Source: CAZJLN01 sp964540765 (GTDB lineage: Bacteria > Chloroflexota > Anaerolineae > Anaerolineales > Anaerolineaceae). From it: DNA of 64,000 bases. Of this stretch, positions 1 to 8,217 are shown piece after piece (positions within the stretch are counted from its first letter, which is position 1; every line of letters starts with the position of its first letter). The notes under the pieces were generated by a model. It did not search any database. It was not told the DNA's origin and worked only from the letters and a program-made list of their open reading frames with translations. The stretch spans positions 3,698 through 67,697 of the forward strand of contig CAZINW010000009.1 in NCBI GenBank assembly GCA_964540765.1, in the 5' to 3' direction. A program made the position numbers and the translations under genes.

Positions 1-2154
1 GAACTGTCCCTGCTCATTTATCTCAATGTTGTAAAAAGGGCTCTCCAACCGATCAGATCTGATGAGAAGTCGGTTTTCCGTTGCTTCACTGACTGGAGCG
101 AATGCAAATGACCTGTATCCCAGTGAAGGGATAGCTTTGGCCTGCATCAGCAAAGCCGGTCCGGAATTTGTCTCAACTTTTTGAGAGATCAATTGGCTGC
201 CATCTGTGTCTACCAGCGTTTTGGGCATATCACCTTGAGCCAGATGAATTTCGATCAAGTCATCGCGCTCCCAGGAAAGCGAATTAAAAACTGTCAAACT
301 TTCTTTTCCAGGTAAACCAGCCATGATCTTGCTGATGCTTTCATTCACGATGCCTCCGCCAATCGCATTAACCTCTTCATAATCATGCAATGTGTCTTCG
401 TAAACGGGATGAATGGACGAGCCCGGCAGAATGTCATGGAATTGATTGAGCAATATCCTTTCCCACCCTGAATTTAATAGGTCGTGAGGGTAGCTTTCTT
501 CCCTTTTTAGTAAATCCGCCATGCTCGCAAGCCATTCTGCATTATGGAAGAGGATTTCTGCCTTGCGATTTGCCCGTTTAACCGCTGCCTGGGAGGTGTA
601 AGTGCCACGGTGATACTCCAAATATAATTCGCCGTCCCAAACAGGCACGTCTTCTGATAAAAGACGCTGCGCCAGGCGCTCAAAAAATGGCTCAGCCTTT
701 CCGAGCCTGACATAGGGTTGACCGGGCAAATTGTGCTGAGCCTTTGCCCATTCCAGCATCTCGCGTGTCGGTCCTCCGCCGCCATCTCCCCACCCAAAGA
801 TTAGCAGCAGTTCATCGTTGATATCTTTTTGCTGGTATTCGCGCCAGATTCCCTGCACATCCTGCGGGCTTATCCGTCCATTGTATGTATATATGCGGCT
901 TCCGGGTTCTGGTGTGGTTACAAAATGGGTCAGAACCTCACTGCCATCCAAGCCCCGCCACATGAATGTATCATATGGAAAACGGTTGAATTGAGACCAA
1001 CTGATCTTGGTTGTCATGAAATATTTAAGACCTGATTTGAGGATGATCTGTGGCAGCGCTGCGGAGTATCCAAAAACATCCGGCAGCCACAGTAAATTCA
1101 TATCAAGCCCAAATTCATTCTTGACAAAACGCCTGCCAAACAGGAACTGACGCACCAATGACTCCCCTGAGGGGCAATTTGTATCTGGCTCAACCCACGT
1201 TCCACCTGTGATTTCCCATTCACCGGATGCAATCTTCGCTTTGATTTGGGCATACAAATCAGGATAATCTGCCTTCAGAAATTTATAGAGGGATGGAGAA
1301 GAATGCAAAAAACGATATTCAGGATAGGCTTCCATCAGATGAAGAACAGTGGCAAATGTTCGCGCAGCTTTCTCACGGGTATGAGAGAGACGCCATAACC
1401 ATGCCATATCAATATGGGCGTGACCGATCCCAATCACAGTCGGTTTTATCTCCTGGTTGTTTTCCCATTCCCCGACTTTTTCCTGTAGCAAATGCAATGC
1501 CTCCTGCACTGTAAGGTAAAAATCTTCCGATCCGGGATAAGAGAAATCAATCTTCAGATAGGCATGCTGAACTGCCTGTAAGATGCGGATCCTTCTCAGG
1601 TCATTTTCATCCTGCACTTTAACGGTTCGGATCAATGCGTCCGTCAGATAATACAGTTTTTCACATGTGTCATCAAGGAGCACAAGTTTTGCCAGCTTGA
1701 AACGCCTTTTTGCAGGCACGCCCAATACACCACTCCAAGCTTTCAAAGCAATGGTGATTTGACCACCCTTTACCATCTCGGGTGGAATCCAGGCTTCTTG
1801 ATGCCAGATGTCAATCGCCTGCAGCATTTTGCCATTTACATACAGCATCGTCTCAGCTGTTGAATCTCCTTCATCGCGTGGACCCACCAGAAAACGCAGT
1901 GCCAGCTTGTGATTTTCCCAACCTGGTGGTATTTCAACCTTTGTCCTGAACCAGGCAATTACGTCGTATCCACCCCAAAGATTGCCAACTTGAAAATCCT
2001 CCCAATCGCTGTCATCAAAATTGATTTCTTCAGCGGCAGGGCAATCTCCTTCCCGTAATTTAAAGCCGGGAATATCCAGGCTTTGACGTACCATGCAATT
2101 TTGCACCTCGCTCACCAATTCTTCAATTTTCTGTAGTGTAAAAAAAGCCATCAT
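1..2154 (-). CDS. GH38 alpha-mannosidase, C-terminus beyond window edge
   Basis: Translating the minus strand from an ATG pair at 2154/2151 gives an open frame that never stops before the window edge (about 718 codons visible, 3' end missing). It has an N-terminal carbohydrate-binding-like region, then the GH38 metal motif GHAHIDMAW, the substrate-site motif GGTWVEPDTN and the nucleophile motif LPDVFGYS, so it should cleave alpha-mannosides. The second ATG (2151) has the better ribosome-site spacing (AGAGG five bases upstream); the first is almost on top of it. It is clearly related along its visible length to the next gene upstream (2192-5332), so the two look like tandem paralogues. No signal peptide is visible, suggesting a cytoplasmic enzyme acting on imported oligosaccharides. 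Confidence 0.9.
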   Translation of the reverse strand, partial: MMAFFTLQKIEELVSEVQNCMVRQSLDIPGFKLREGDCPAAEEINFDDSDWEDFQVGNLWGGYDVIAWFRTKVEIPPGWENHKLALRFLVGPRDEGDSTAETMLYVNGKMLQAIDIWHQEAWIPPEMVKGGQITIALKAWSGVLGVPAKRRFKLAKLVLLDDTCEKLYYLTDALIRTVKVQDENDLRRIRILQAVQHAYLKIDFSYPGSEDFYLTVQEALHLLQEKVGEWENNQEIKPTVIGIGHAHIDMAWLWRLSHTREKAARTFATVLHLMEAYPEYRFLHSSPSLYKFLKADYPDLYAQIKAKIASGEWEITGGTWVEPDTNCPSGESLVRQFLFGRRFVKNEFGLDMNLLWLPDVFGYSAALPQIILKSGLKYFMTTKISWSQFNRFPYDTFMWRGLDGSEVLTHFVTTPEPGSRIYTYNGRISPQDVQGIWREYQQKDINDELLLIFGWGDGGGGPTREMLEWAKAQHNLPGQPYVRLGKAEPFFERLAQRLLSEDVPVWDGELYLEYHRGTYTSQAAVKRANRKAEILFHNAEWLASMADLLKREESYPHDLLNSGWERILLNQFHDILPGSSIHPVYEDTLHDYEEVNAIGGGIVNESISKIMAGLPGKESLTVFNSLSWERDDLIEIHLAQGDMPKTLVDTDGSQLISQKVETNSGPALLMQAKAIPSLGYRSFAFAPVSEATENRLLIRSDRLESPFYNIEINEQGQF

Positions 2155-2191
2155 GTCCTCTGTGTTCCAAAATCAATTAAAAGCTTCGGTT

Positions 2192-5100
2192 TCAAAGCCA
2201 AATTTTAAAGGTTTTTATCTCATAAGGTTCAATCGGGAAAATGATCTGCGTCCCATCGATCTGCACGGGTTGTGGCTCCGCTTCAAGTAGATTCACTTCT
2301 GCAGCATTCCGAATTGGCAGGTGAAAATTCAAGTGTACTGCCGGATTGCGCTTTTGCTGATATTCATATAAGCGCACAATCCAGGCATCGTCATCTTCCG
2401 CCTTTTTTAGTGTCTCAAGAATGACGTGCTCAACATTCACTTGAGTCCATGACAGTACAGCTGGAAGCTCCCCATTTTCCTTGGCTGAACTGATCGCCAG
2501 CAACAGTGGATCATTTAATTCATATGCCTCCCGTGCAACTTGTGAATTACGCCAGGTACCTTCATGAGGTAACAATGCATACACAAAATGATCATGTCCT
2601 TGGTCTGCGTTCTCATCTGGATCTGTCGGTGAACGATGCAGTGTCAGGCGCATGACGGAGTCCTTGACATCATATCCATATTTGCAATCATTAAGCAAGG
2701 CTACCCCATAGCCACCTTCAGAAAAATCCACCCACTTTTGGGCAGGGTTTTCATAATGTGCCAGGTCATAAGGGGTATTCCAATGCGCTGGGCGATCGAT
2801 ATTGCCAAACTGGATCTCATAGGTGGCATGTGTGGCGCGCAAGTCAAGCGGGAAGGCAGTCTTCAGCAGCATCTGATGCCCAATCCAATTGAGGTCTGAG
2901 ACAAAATCAATACGCGCAGAGTGGCGCTTAAGCCGTACACACTGGGTCAAACGTGACTGACCAAATTCCCACGTTAACCGCAGTGAGACGCGTAATGGCC
3001 CCGTTTCCTCAACCACGCGCTCGACCAGATTATCCACGTTGTTTGTCTTATCCTGGTAGAAAAGATTTACTTCCCATGCCTCACCACCGGCGTCCCGATC
3101 TTCGAAAAGCTGCAAGGCATTTCCCACGCTGCCGGGCTGTAATACCTCACGTCCGTTGCGTTTGTCAAAAATGGATTGCAATTGACCATATTCATTTATA
3201 TCTATACGCAATAAATCGTTCTCCAAATGATCAGGCGTGACAATAAGTAGTTGATTCCCTGATTCTTCTGAAGCAGCCGACACCAGGGGATAAACCCGGT
3301 ACCCCCATGATGGAACCCCATCAACCTCTAGCAGTTCTTTTTTCTCATCTGCCTGAATAACTGTTTGAGATGGCTTGGCTGTCCCATATACCGATTGAAC
3401 TGTTCTTCCCTTTAGAAGCTCAGCATCCACCTCAACGCAACCATTCCGTTCCCACGGCAGGGGATTAATAACGATCAAGCTTTCTTCATTGCATGGGATA
3501 TTTCTGACCAACTCATTGATTGCGTCATTTAGAACAGTGTTTCCGACCTGTTTTACTTTCTCATATTCCAATAGTGAGTCTTCCATCACCTGATGGATTG
3601 ACGTGCCTGGTAATACATCATGGAATTGAACATGTAAGAGCTTCTCCCAGGCTGAATTTAGAGCCGTCTGGGGATAATCAGCTTGTTTGCCAAGGCTTAC
3701 CACCAGAGAGTTCATCAATTCAGCATCATGCAGCAGGGTTTCAGTCTTTCGATTTGCTCTTTTATTACGTGCCTGTGAGGTATACACACCATGGGTACCT
3801 TCGGAATAAAGTTCTCCAACATACAATGGAACGTCTTTTCCTTCAAGTCGTGCTTCAAGACGCTCAAAATATGGCTCCACTTTGCCGATTCGGGTATAGG
3901 CAAAACCAGGGATGTCCTTTTCAACACGAACAGCCTCGATCATCTCCCGTGTTGGACCACCGCCGCCATCACCCCATCCAAATGGCATTAATAATTCATC
4001 ATTGATTTCCTTCTGACGATAATGCTCCCAGGCAACTTTGAGGTCATAAGGTGCTATCAATCCATTGTAGTTATAGTGATTTTTTATGGTCTCACCTGGT
4101 GCAGTAAAGAAAGTGACCAACACCTGCGAGCCATCCATGCCACGCCAGTGGAATGTATCATGTGGGAAGCGCGTAAATCGGCTCCAATGGATGGCCGAGG
4201 ACGCGAAATACTTAAGACCGCTTTTTTTCATCAACTGTGGCAGCACCCAGGAAAAACCAAATGTATCTGGCATCCAGAGCACTGTGCAATCCTTACCAAA
4301 TTCCTTCTGAATGAAACGTTTGCCAAACAGGATCTGGCGTACAAGGGATTCGCCATTGGGAAGGTTGGTGTCGCTCTCCACCCACATCCCGCCGGTAATT
4401 TCCCACTGACCCGCATTAATACGTTCCTTAATGCACTCGTAAAGCAGTGGGTCATCTTCCATAACAAACTTATAAAGCTGGGGCGAGGAATGGATGAATT
4501 GAAATTCAGGATATTGTCGCATTAAATGCAGCATGGTCGAAAAAGTTCGGTGGGCTTTTTCCCGCGTATGTTTGCTCTGCCACATCCACATCATGTCAAT
4601 ATGAGAGTGCCCAATGGCGTTGACAGAAGGTTTCATCTCACCCTTCGGCAGATCTGCCAATCCAGCCGAAAGGAATTGCAGACTTTGCGCAACGGATTGA
4701 TAAAATGCTTCAGTTTTAGGTTCAAAAAAGTTGATTTGGTGAAAGGAGTCACTGAGCAGATTGAGAAGCTGAGTATGGCGATAGTCATTCACTTCAAATT
4801 GCTTGGCTGCCTTCAAAAGTGTATCCGCCAGATAGAAAAATGACTCAGTTGCTTCATCCACATAAATCAGGCTGGCTTCTGCGAAACGACGTTGTGGAGG
4901 ATTCCTGTACATGCCACTCCAGGCATGTAAAGCAAGATGGAATCCACCCCCAGAGATCATATCCTCAGGCAGCCAGGTCTCCGCATGCCACACATCAATT
5001 CCTTGCAAGGCATAACCATTGATGTAGAGTTGGGCTTCAGCAGTAGAACCGTATCCATCACGCGGTCCCGGCACCAACCTCAAATACAGCTTATGTTGAC

Positions 5101-5332
5101 GCCAACCTTGCGGAACTTCCACTTGGGCACGAAACCAGGCATAGCTGTCATATCCACCCCACCGGTCACCCACTAAAAAGTTCTTCCACCCGCTGTCGTC
5201 AAAATCGGGCAGGTGTGCGCCTTCACAATTTTCAGGCAGGTATTTAAATGATGGGACCATCCTGGTATAACGCGAAATGGCAGCCCTGATTTCAGGCAGC
5301 AATTTGGTCAGCTTTTCAACAGTGAAATACAT
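2192..5332 (-). CDS. GH38 alpha-mannosidase (1046 aa)
   Basis: Full-length GH38 alpha-mannosidase, the long form with an N-terminal binding region (about residues 1-230). Zinc motif GHSHIDMMW lies near 241-249, GGMWVESDTN near 314-323, and the expected nucleophile Asp356 in MPDTFG; a beta-rich C-terminal half follows. A longer frame begins upstream at 5452 inside the SIS gene, but the ATG at 5332 is preferred: the paralogue at 1-2154 starts at the matching residue, AAGGA lies seven bases upstream, and only one base separates it from the SIS stop codon. Family knowledge: GH38 enzymes release terminal alpha-linked mannose, often from N-glycan-type structures. Linkage specificity cannot be read from sequence. 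Confidence 0.95.
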   Translation of the reverse strand: MYFTVEKLTKLLPEIRAAISRYTRMVPSFKYLPENCEGAHLPDFDDSGWKNFLVGDRWGGYDSYAWFRAQVEVPQGWRQHKLYLRLVPGPRDGYGSTAEAQLYINGYALQGIDVWHAETWLPEDMISGGGFHLALHAWSGMYRNPPQRRFAEASLIYVDEATESFFYLADTLLKAAKQFEVNDYRHTQLLNLLSDSFHQINFFEPKTEAFYQSVAQSLQFLSAGLADLPKGEMKPSVNAIGHSHIDMMWMWQSKHTREKAHRTFSTMLHLMRQYPEFQFIHSSPQLYKFVMEDDPLLYECIKERINAGQWEITGGMWVESDTNLPNGESLVRQILFGKRFIQKEFGKDCTVLWMPDTFGFSWVLPQLMKKSGLKYFASSAIHWSRFTRFPHDTFHWRGMDGSQVLVTFFTAPGETIKNHYNYNGLIAPYDLKVAWEHYRQKEINDELLMPFGWGDGGGGPTREMIEAVRVEKDIPGFAYTRIGKVEPYFERLEARLEGKDVPLYVGELYSEGTHGVYTSQARNKRANRKTETLLHDAELMNSLVVSLGKQADYPQTALNSAWEKLLHVQFHDVLPGTSIHQVMEDSLLEYEKVKQVGNTVLNDAINELVRNIPCNEESLIVINPLPWERNGCVEVDAELLKGRTVQSVYGTAKPSQTVIQADEKKELLEVDGVPSWGYRVYPLVSAASEESGNQLLIVTPDHLENDLLRIDINEYGQLQSIFDKRNGREVLQPGSVGNALQLFEDRDAGGEAWEVNLFYQDKTNNVDNLVERVVEETGPLRVSLRLTWEFGQSRLTQCVRLKRHSARIDFVSDLNWIGHQMLLKTAFPLDLRATHATYEIQFGNIDRPAHWNTPYDLAHYENPAQKWVDFSEGGYGVALLNDCKYGYDVKDSVMRLTLHRSPTDPDENADQGHDHFVYALLPHEGTWRNSQVAREAYELNDPLLLAISSAKENGELPAVLSWTQVNVEHVILETLKKAEDDDAWIVRLYEYQQKRNPAVHLNFHLPIRNAAEVNLLEAEPQPVQIDGTQIIFPIEPYEIKTFKIWL

Positions 5333-5333
5333 A

Positions 5334-5972
5334 TTATTTTCCTTGTGCGAAGAATTCTTGTTCAAGTGCAAGGCATAAAGCATGGTAAATTGGCAGATGT
5401 CTTTCCTGAATGGCAATTGTATATTCTCCAGGAGCGCAGATGGTTGCGTCACAGAGCGATTTCATCAATCCCCCGGAAGGACCAGTGAGCCCGATTGTGC
5501 GTAAGTCAAATACATGTGCAACCTGTACTGCATACACCACATTGGCTGCATTGCCAGATGTGCTGATCGCCAAAAGTACATCCCCCGGGCGCCCAAGTCC
5601 ATACACCTGTTGGGCGAAAACCATCTGTGGATCCACGTCATTCGCAAATGCGGAGATCAGGGAAACTTCACTGACCAGCGATATCGCTGGCAAGGCACCC
5701 TGCAAATGTCTGATAAGATGCTCACCATTATCCGGACTGGAGAGAAGTAATTTCTGCTGTGCCTCAATGGGTAAGGGACGATTGAGCATAAAACCCTTCA
5801 TCAACTCCCCCACGATGTGCAGCGCATCGGATGCACTGCCGCCATTACCACAGACAAGTAATTTGCCTCCGTTTCGGAAAGATTCAACCATGATCTTAAA
5901 AGCATGCTCCAGATCAACTTGACAACCTTCCAACTCAGGATAATTATTGACCAACTCATCAAAGATTTTCAT
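5334..5972 (-). CDS. SIS-domain phosphosugar isomerase (GmhA-like)
   Basis: 212 residues with one SIS fold: CGNGGSASDALH near residues 41-52, the AISTSGNAANV phosphosugar loop near 135-145 and GLTG further on. The pattern is closest to the sedoheptulose-7-phosphate isomerase (GmhA) subgroup rather than to two-domain GlmS-type enzymes. No heptose or LPS genes are near; it sits between a UroD-fold protein (14-base overlap) and an alpha-mannosidase, so it more likely acts on a phosphosugar from the glycan pathway. A strong ribosome site (AAGGAAGGAA) precedes the ATG. Substrate unknown; the isomerase role is an inference from the fold. Confidence 0.85.
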   Translation of the reverse strand: MKIFDELVNNYPELEGCQVDLEHAFKIMVESFRNGGKLLVCGNGGSASDALHIVGELMKGFMLNRPLPIEAQQKLLLSSPDNGEHLIRHLQGALPAISLVSEVSLISAFANDVDPQMVFAQQVYGLGRPGDVLLAISTSGNAANVVYAVQVAHVFDLRTIGLTGPSGGLMKSLCDATICAPGEYTIAIQERHLPIYHALCLALEQEFFAQGK

Positions 5973-6927
5973 AATTTCCTTCCTTTCGCCAAATATCCAG
6001 AATTAACTCGTATCGTGCGAGTTGCATACCCGTATAAACACAATTGCTGGTACAAAATACATAGGCACCACTAGGCATGCCGGACTTTAAGGCATAGCTG
6101 GCAGAAGCAACAACCGCTTCATCGCTCCCTGTATCCATCAGCCCACAATTGACATTTCCCATCAGGCATACCTGTTCTCCATAACGTCGCTTAACTTCAG
6201 CGATATCCACCCCTGCCTGGGGATCAAGAGAATGCAAGGCGTGCGGATTTGTCTGGATGAGCTGGTCGATGATGGGCATGATATTTCCGTCGGTATGCTT
6301 GATGGTATAAAATCCCAAGTCACGATATCCCTGGATCAACTTCGCCAAGTAAGGCGTCACAAATTCTGAGAATTGCCGGGGGCTCAAGAAAGGTCCGGAA
6401 TTCAGACAATAATCAGTACAAAGAGCAAAACCATCCAATCCGCCAAATTTGGCTTGACGCTCCGCCTTCTGCAATTGTTGATTGATCAAAGCATCCATTT
6501 CAGCCTTCATTTTCTCCGGTTCATCGACCATTCGGTAAGCAAATTCCTGCATATGATTGCCATCTGGAATGCCATAGGTAACATCACCATGTTTCATCAA
6601 AAAGAAGCGATCTCCACTTTTTTCGCGAATGATCTCTATTAAACGAGCGCATTCATCAAAATTACCCGGGTTGGGTTGCACAAGAATGGCACTGTGATCA
6701 TATTTTTCCGCAATATCAAGATAAATCTGGGCAATTTCATACCGGTGAAGCTGACGTTCTTTCTCCTCCATCTGATCCCATTGCTCATAGAATCGATGAA
6801 GAGGGTGAACCTTTCCCAACGCCTCCATGCTGAGGTAGAAAGCCAATTCAAAATGAGGGACATGCCCCTGTGGCTTATGTCGCTCCAATACGTTAATAAA
6901 TTGTTCACGCGGTGTCAGTTTTTGCAT
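5959..6927 (-). CDS. UroD-fold (uroporphyrinogen decarboxylase family) protein, 322 aa
   Basis: Starts LTPREQFINVL, the usual opening of UroD/MtaA superfamily members found outside heme pathways. The decarboxylase signature RQAGRY is absent, so heme synthesis is unlikely. The central motif is KHTDGN where methylcobalamin methyltransferases usually have HxCG, with a Cys in MGNVNCG and another pair in CTSNC, so zinc binding is possible but the ligand set is altered. It overlaps the DUF1537 gene upstream by 13 bases and the SIS gene downstream by 14, implying coupled translation (GAGG five bases before ATG). UroD-fold proteins recur in sugar-use loci with unknown function. No corrinoid protein is encoded in the window. 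Confidence 0.8.
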   Translation of the reverse strand: MQKLTPREQFINVLERHKPQGHVPHFELAFYLSMEALGKVHPLHRFYEQWDQMEEKERQLHRYEIAQIYLDIAEKYDHSAILVQPNPGNFDECARLIEIIREKSGDRFFLMKHGDVTYGIPDGNHMQEFAYRMVDEPEKMKAEMDALINQQLQKAERQAKFGGLDGFALCTDYCLNSGPFLSPRQFSEFVTPYLAKLIQGYRDLGFYTIKHTDGNIMPIIDQLIQTNPHALHSLDPQAGVDIAEVKRRYGEQVCLMGNVNCGLMDTGSDEAVVASASYALKSGMPSGAYVFCTSNCVYTGMQLARYELILDIWRKEGNYENL

Positions 6928-8216
6928 GTCGTCCTCAAGTGTTCCAAAGCCATTTCAAAAAAATCGGGGTTGCCAAAAGATCCGGATTTTAACACCAGTA
7001 GACATTGTGGTCTTTCCAGCGAGATACAGGAAGGAAGTCCTGGCTGGATTTCTTTCCAGACTTGCATACTGTAAACGCCCAGGCTCTTACAGACCTCCTC
7101 AGAGGTTTCCCCTCCAGCGACCACCAGTCGATTTTGACCAGTTAATCTCAGCACCTCGGCTGTCACAGTTGCAAGTGACTCTGATATCAAGCGGGAAATT
7201 TTGTTCAAAGTTAACCCCTTGTCAAAACCAATCTGGCGAATGTGCGATACCTCTTCAGGTGTGTTGGTTGAATAAAACACCGCATCCGAACCTGATTGCA
7301 GCCTGATAGTCAACCGTTCCACCAGGCTCTGCAGATGCTTCTGGCAGGTTTCTTCGTTAAAAATCAATTCAGGTAAAAGTTCATTATAAGGGACTTTCCG
7401 ATCTTTCAAATATGCGATCTGCGCAGCTGTCTGGGGCATAAGGCTCCCCGCTGTGACCAATATCCCTAAATTTTCTTGGTACGGCAGGCTCATTTGTGGG
7501 GTTTCCTGCTTTGATATTCCCCATACAACTGGTAATTCTTCGCCAAGTGCGGAACTTCCGCACAAAATTGGTTCAGCATGCACCACGCTGGCAATGATGC
7601 TCAGAGCTTCTTGATCTGCCACGTCCAGGATCAGGTATTGACAGGTTTGCCGCTTTTCAGTGATTACCTTACTTAAGACACCCGGTCCTTTGCTGATCAC
7701 TCTGTGATCGATTAAATCAACTTTCCGTCTGGTTTGAGCCTGCAGGATCTCTACTAGATTGGATTTCCTCATTGGATGGGTGGGATCGTGGCGAAATTCA
7801 GAGTCTTCCAGTTTAATGCCATGAACGTAATGAATACCATCCAGGGTGATTCGACCATTTTTTGGGAAACCAAGCACCACTACAGCGAATTCAAGCCCAA
7901 GTGCATCCAACATGGCGTCAAACTCCACACCGATGTTACCGCGGAACACCGAGCAAGTTTTTTTAAAAAATTGCTTGCACCCTGCCTTTTTCAGGCTGAT
8001 TGTGGCATCAAAGACCTTGCGATAGGCCATTCCTGGTAGGTCAAGGCGTGAATTGGTATTCAACTCAATGATATCTGCATGCTCCGCTTTGCTCAGATCG
8101 TATCCTGACCCGCCAGCGTTCAAGGAGTATATATGCGTCAAACACCCCATCTTGGCAAACATGATGCCAATGTCATTGGCACCGGTCACATCATCAGCAA
8201 CCACACCCATTCGCAT
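6915..8216 (-). CDS. DUF1537 four-carbon acid sugar kinase family protein
   Basis: 433 residues. The N-terminus GVVADDVTGANDIGIMFAK is the signature of the four-carbon acid sugar kinase family (OtnK/DtnK/LerK type, N-terminal domain about residues 1-230). The C-terminal nucleotide-binding domain carries VVAGGETSEEV near residue 370 and a late KSGSFGNPDFF motif. Known members phosphorylate tetronates or 3-oxo-tetronates, after which an aldolase or decarboxylase acts. A class II aldolase lies in the same operon (17825-18721), so the pair could form a sugar-acid branch. Start ATG at 8216, or in frame at 8210, just after the GH2 stop codon. Family certain, substrate not. Confidence 0.85.
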   Translation of the reverse strand: MRMGVVADDVTGANDIGIMFAKMGCLTHIYSLNAGGSGYDLSKAEHADIIELNTNSRLDLPGMAYRKVFDATISLKKAGCKQFFKKTCSVFRGNIGVEFDAMLDALGLEFAVVVLGFPKNGRITLDGIHYVHGIKLEDSEFRHDPTHPMRKSNLVEILQAQTRRKVDLIDHRVISKGPGVLSKVITEKRQTCQYLILDVADQEALSIIASVVHAEPILCGSSALGEELPVVWGISKQETPQMSLPYQENLGILVTAGSLMPQTAAQIAYLKDRKVPYNELLPELIFNEETCQKHLQSLVERLTIRLQSGSDAVFYSTNTPEEVSHIRQIGFDKGLTLNKISRLISESLATVTAEVLRLTGQNRLVVAGGETSEEVCKSLGVYSMQVWKEIQPGLPSCISLERPQCLLVLKSGSFGNPDFFEMALEHLRTTCKN

Positions 8217-8217
8217 T

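Noticed and set aside
4231..4467. 78-codon minus-strand frame inside the GH38 gene
   Set aside because: It is in another frame of the same strand and has no independent support.
3520..4525. Open frames of 161 and 167 codons on the plus strand
   Set aside because: They lie fully antisense to a well-supported GH38 gene, have no ribosome sites and no family-like sequence.
5333..5452. N-terminal extension of the 1046-residue alpha-mannosidase
   Set aside because: It would lie inside the SIS gene; the paralogue starts at the residue matching ATG 5332, which also has the ribosome site.
5959..6927. Heme-pathway uroporphyrinogen decarboxylase
   Set aside because: The RQAGRY signature is missing and the gene lies in a sugar operon, so only the fold is assigned.
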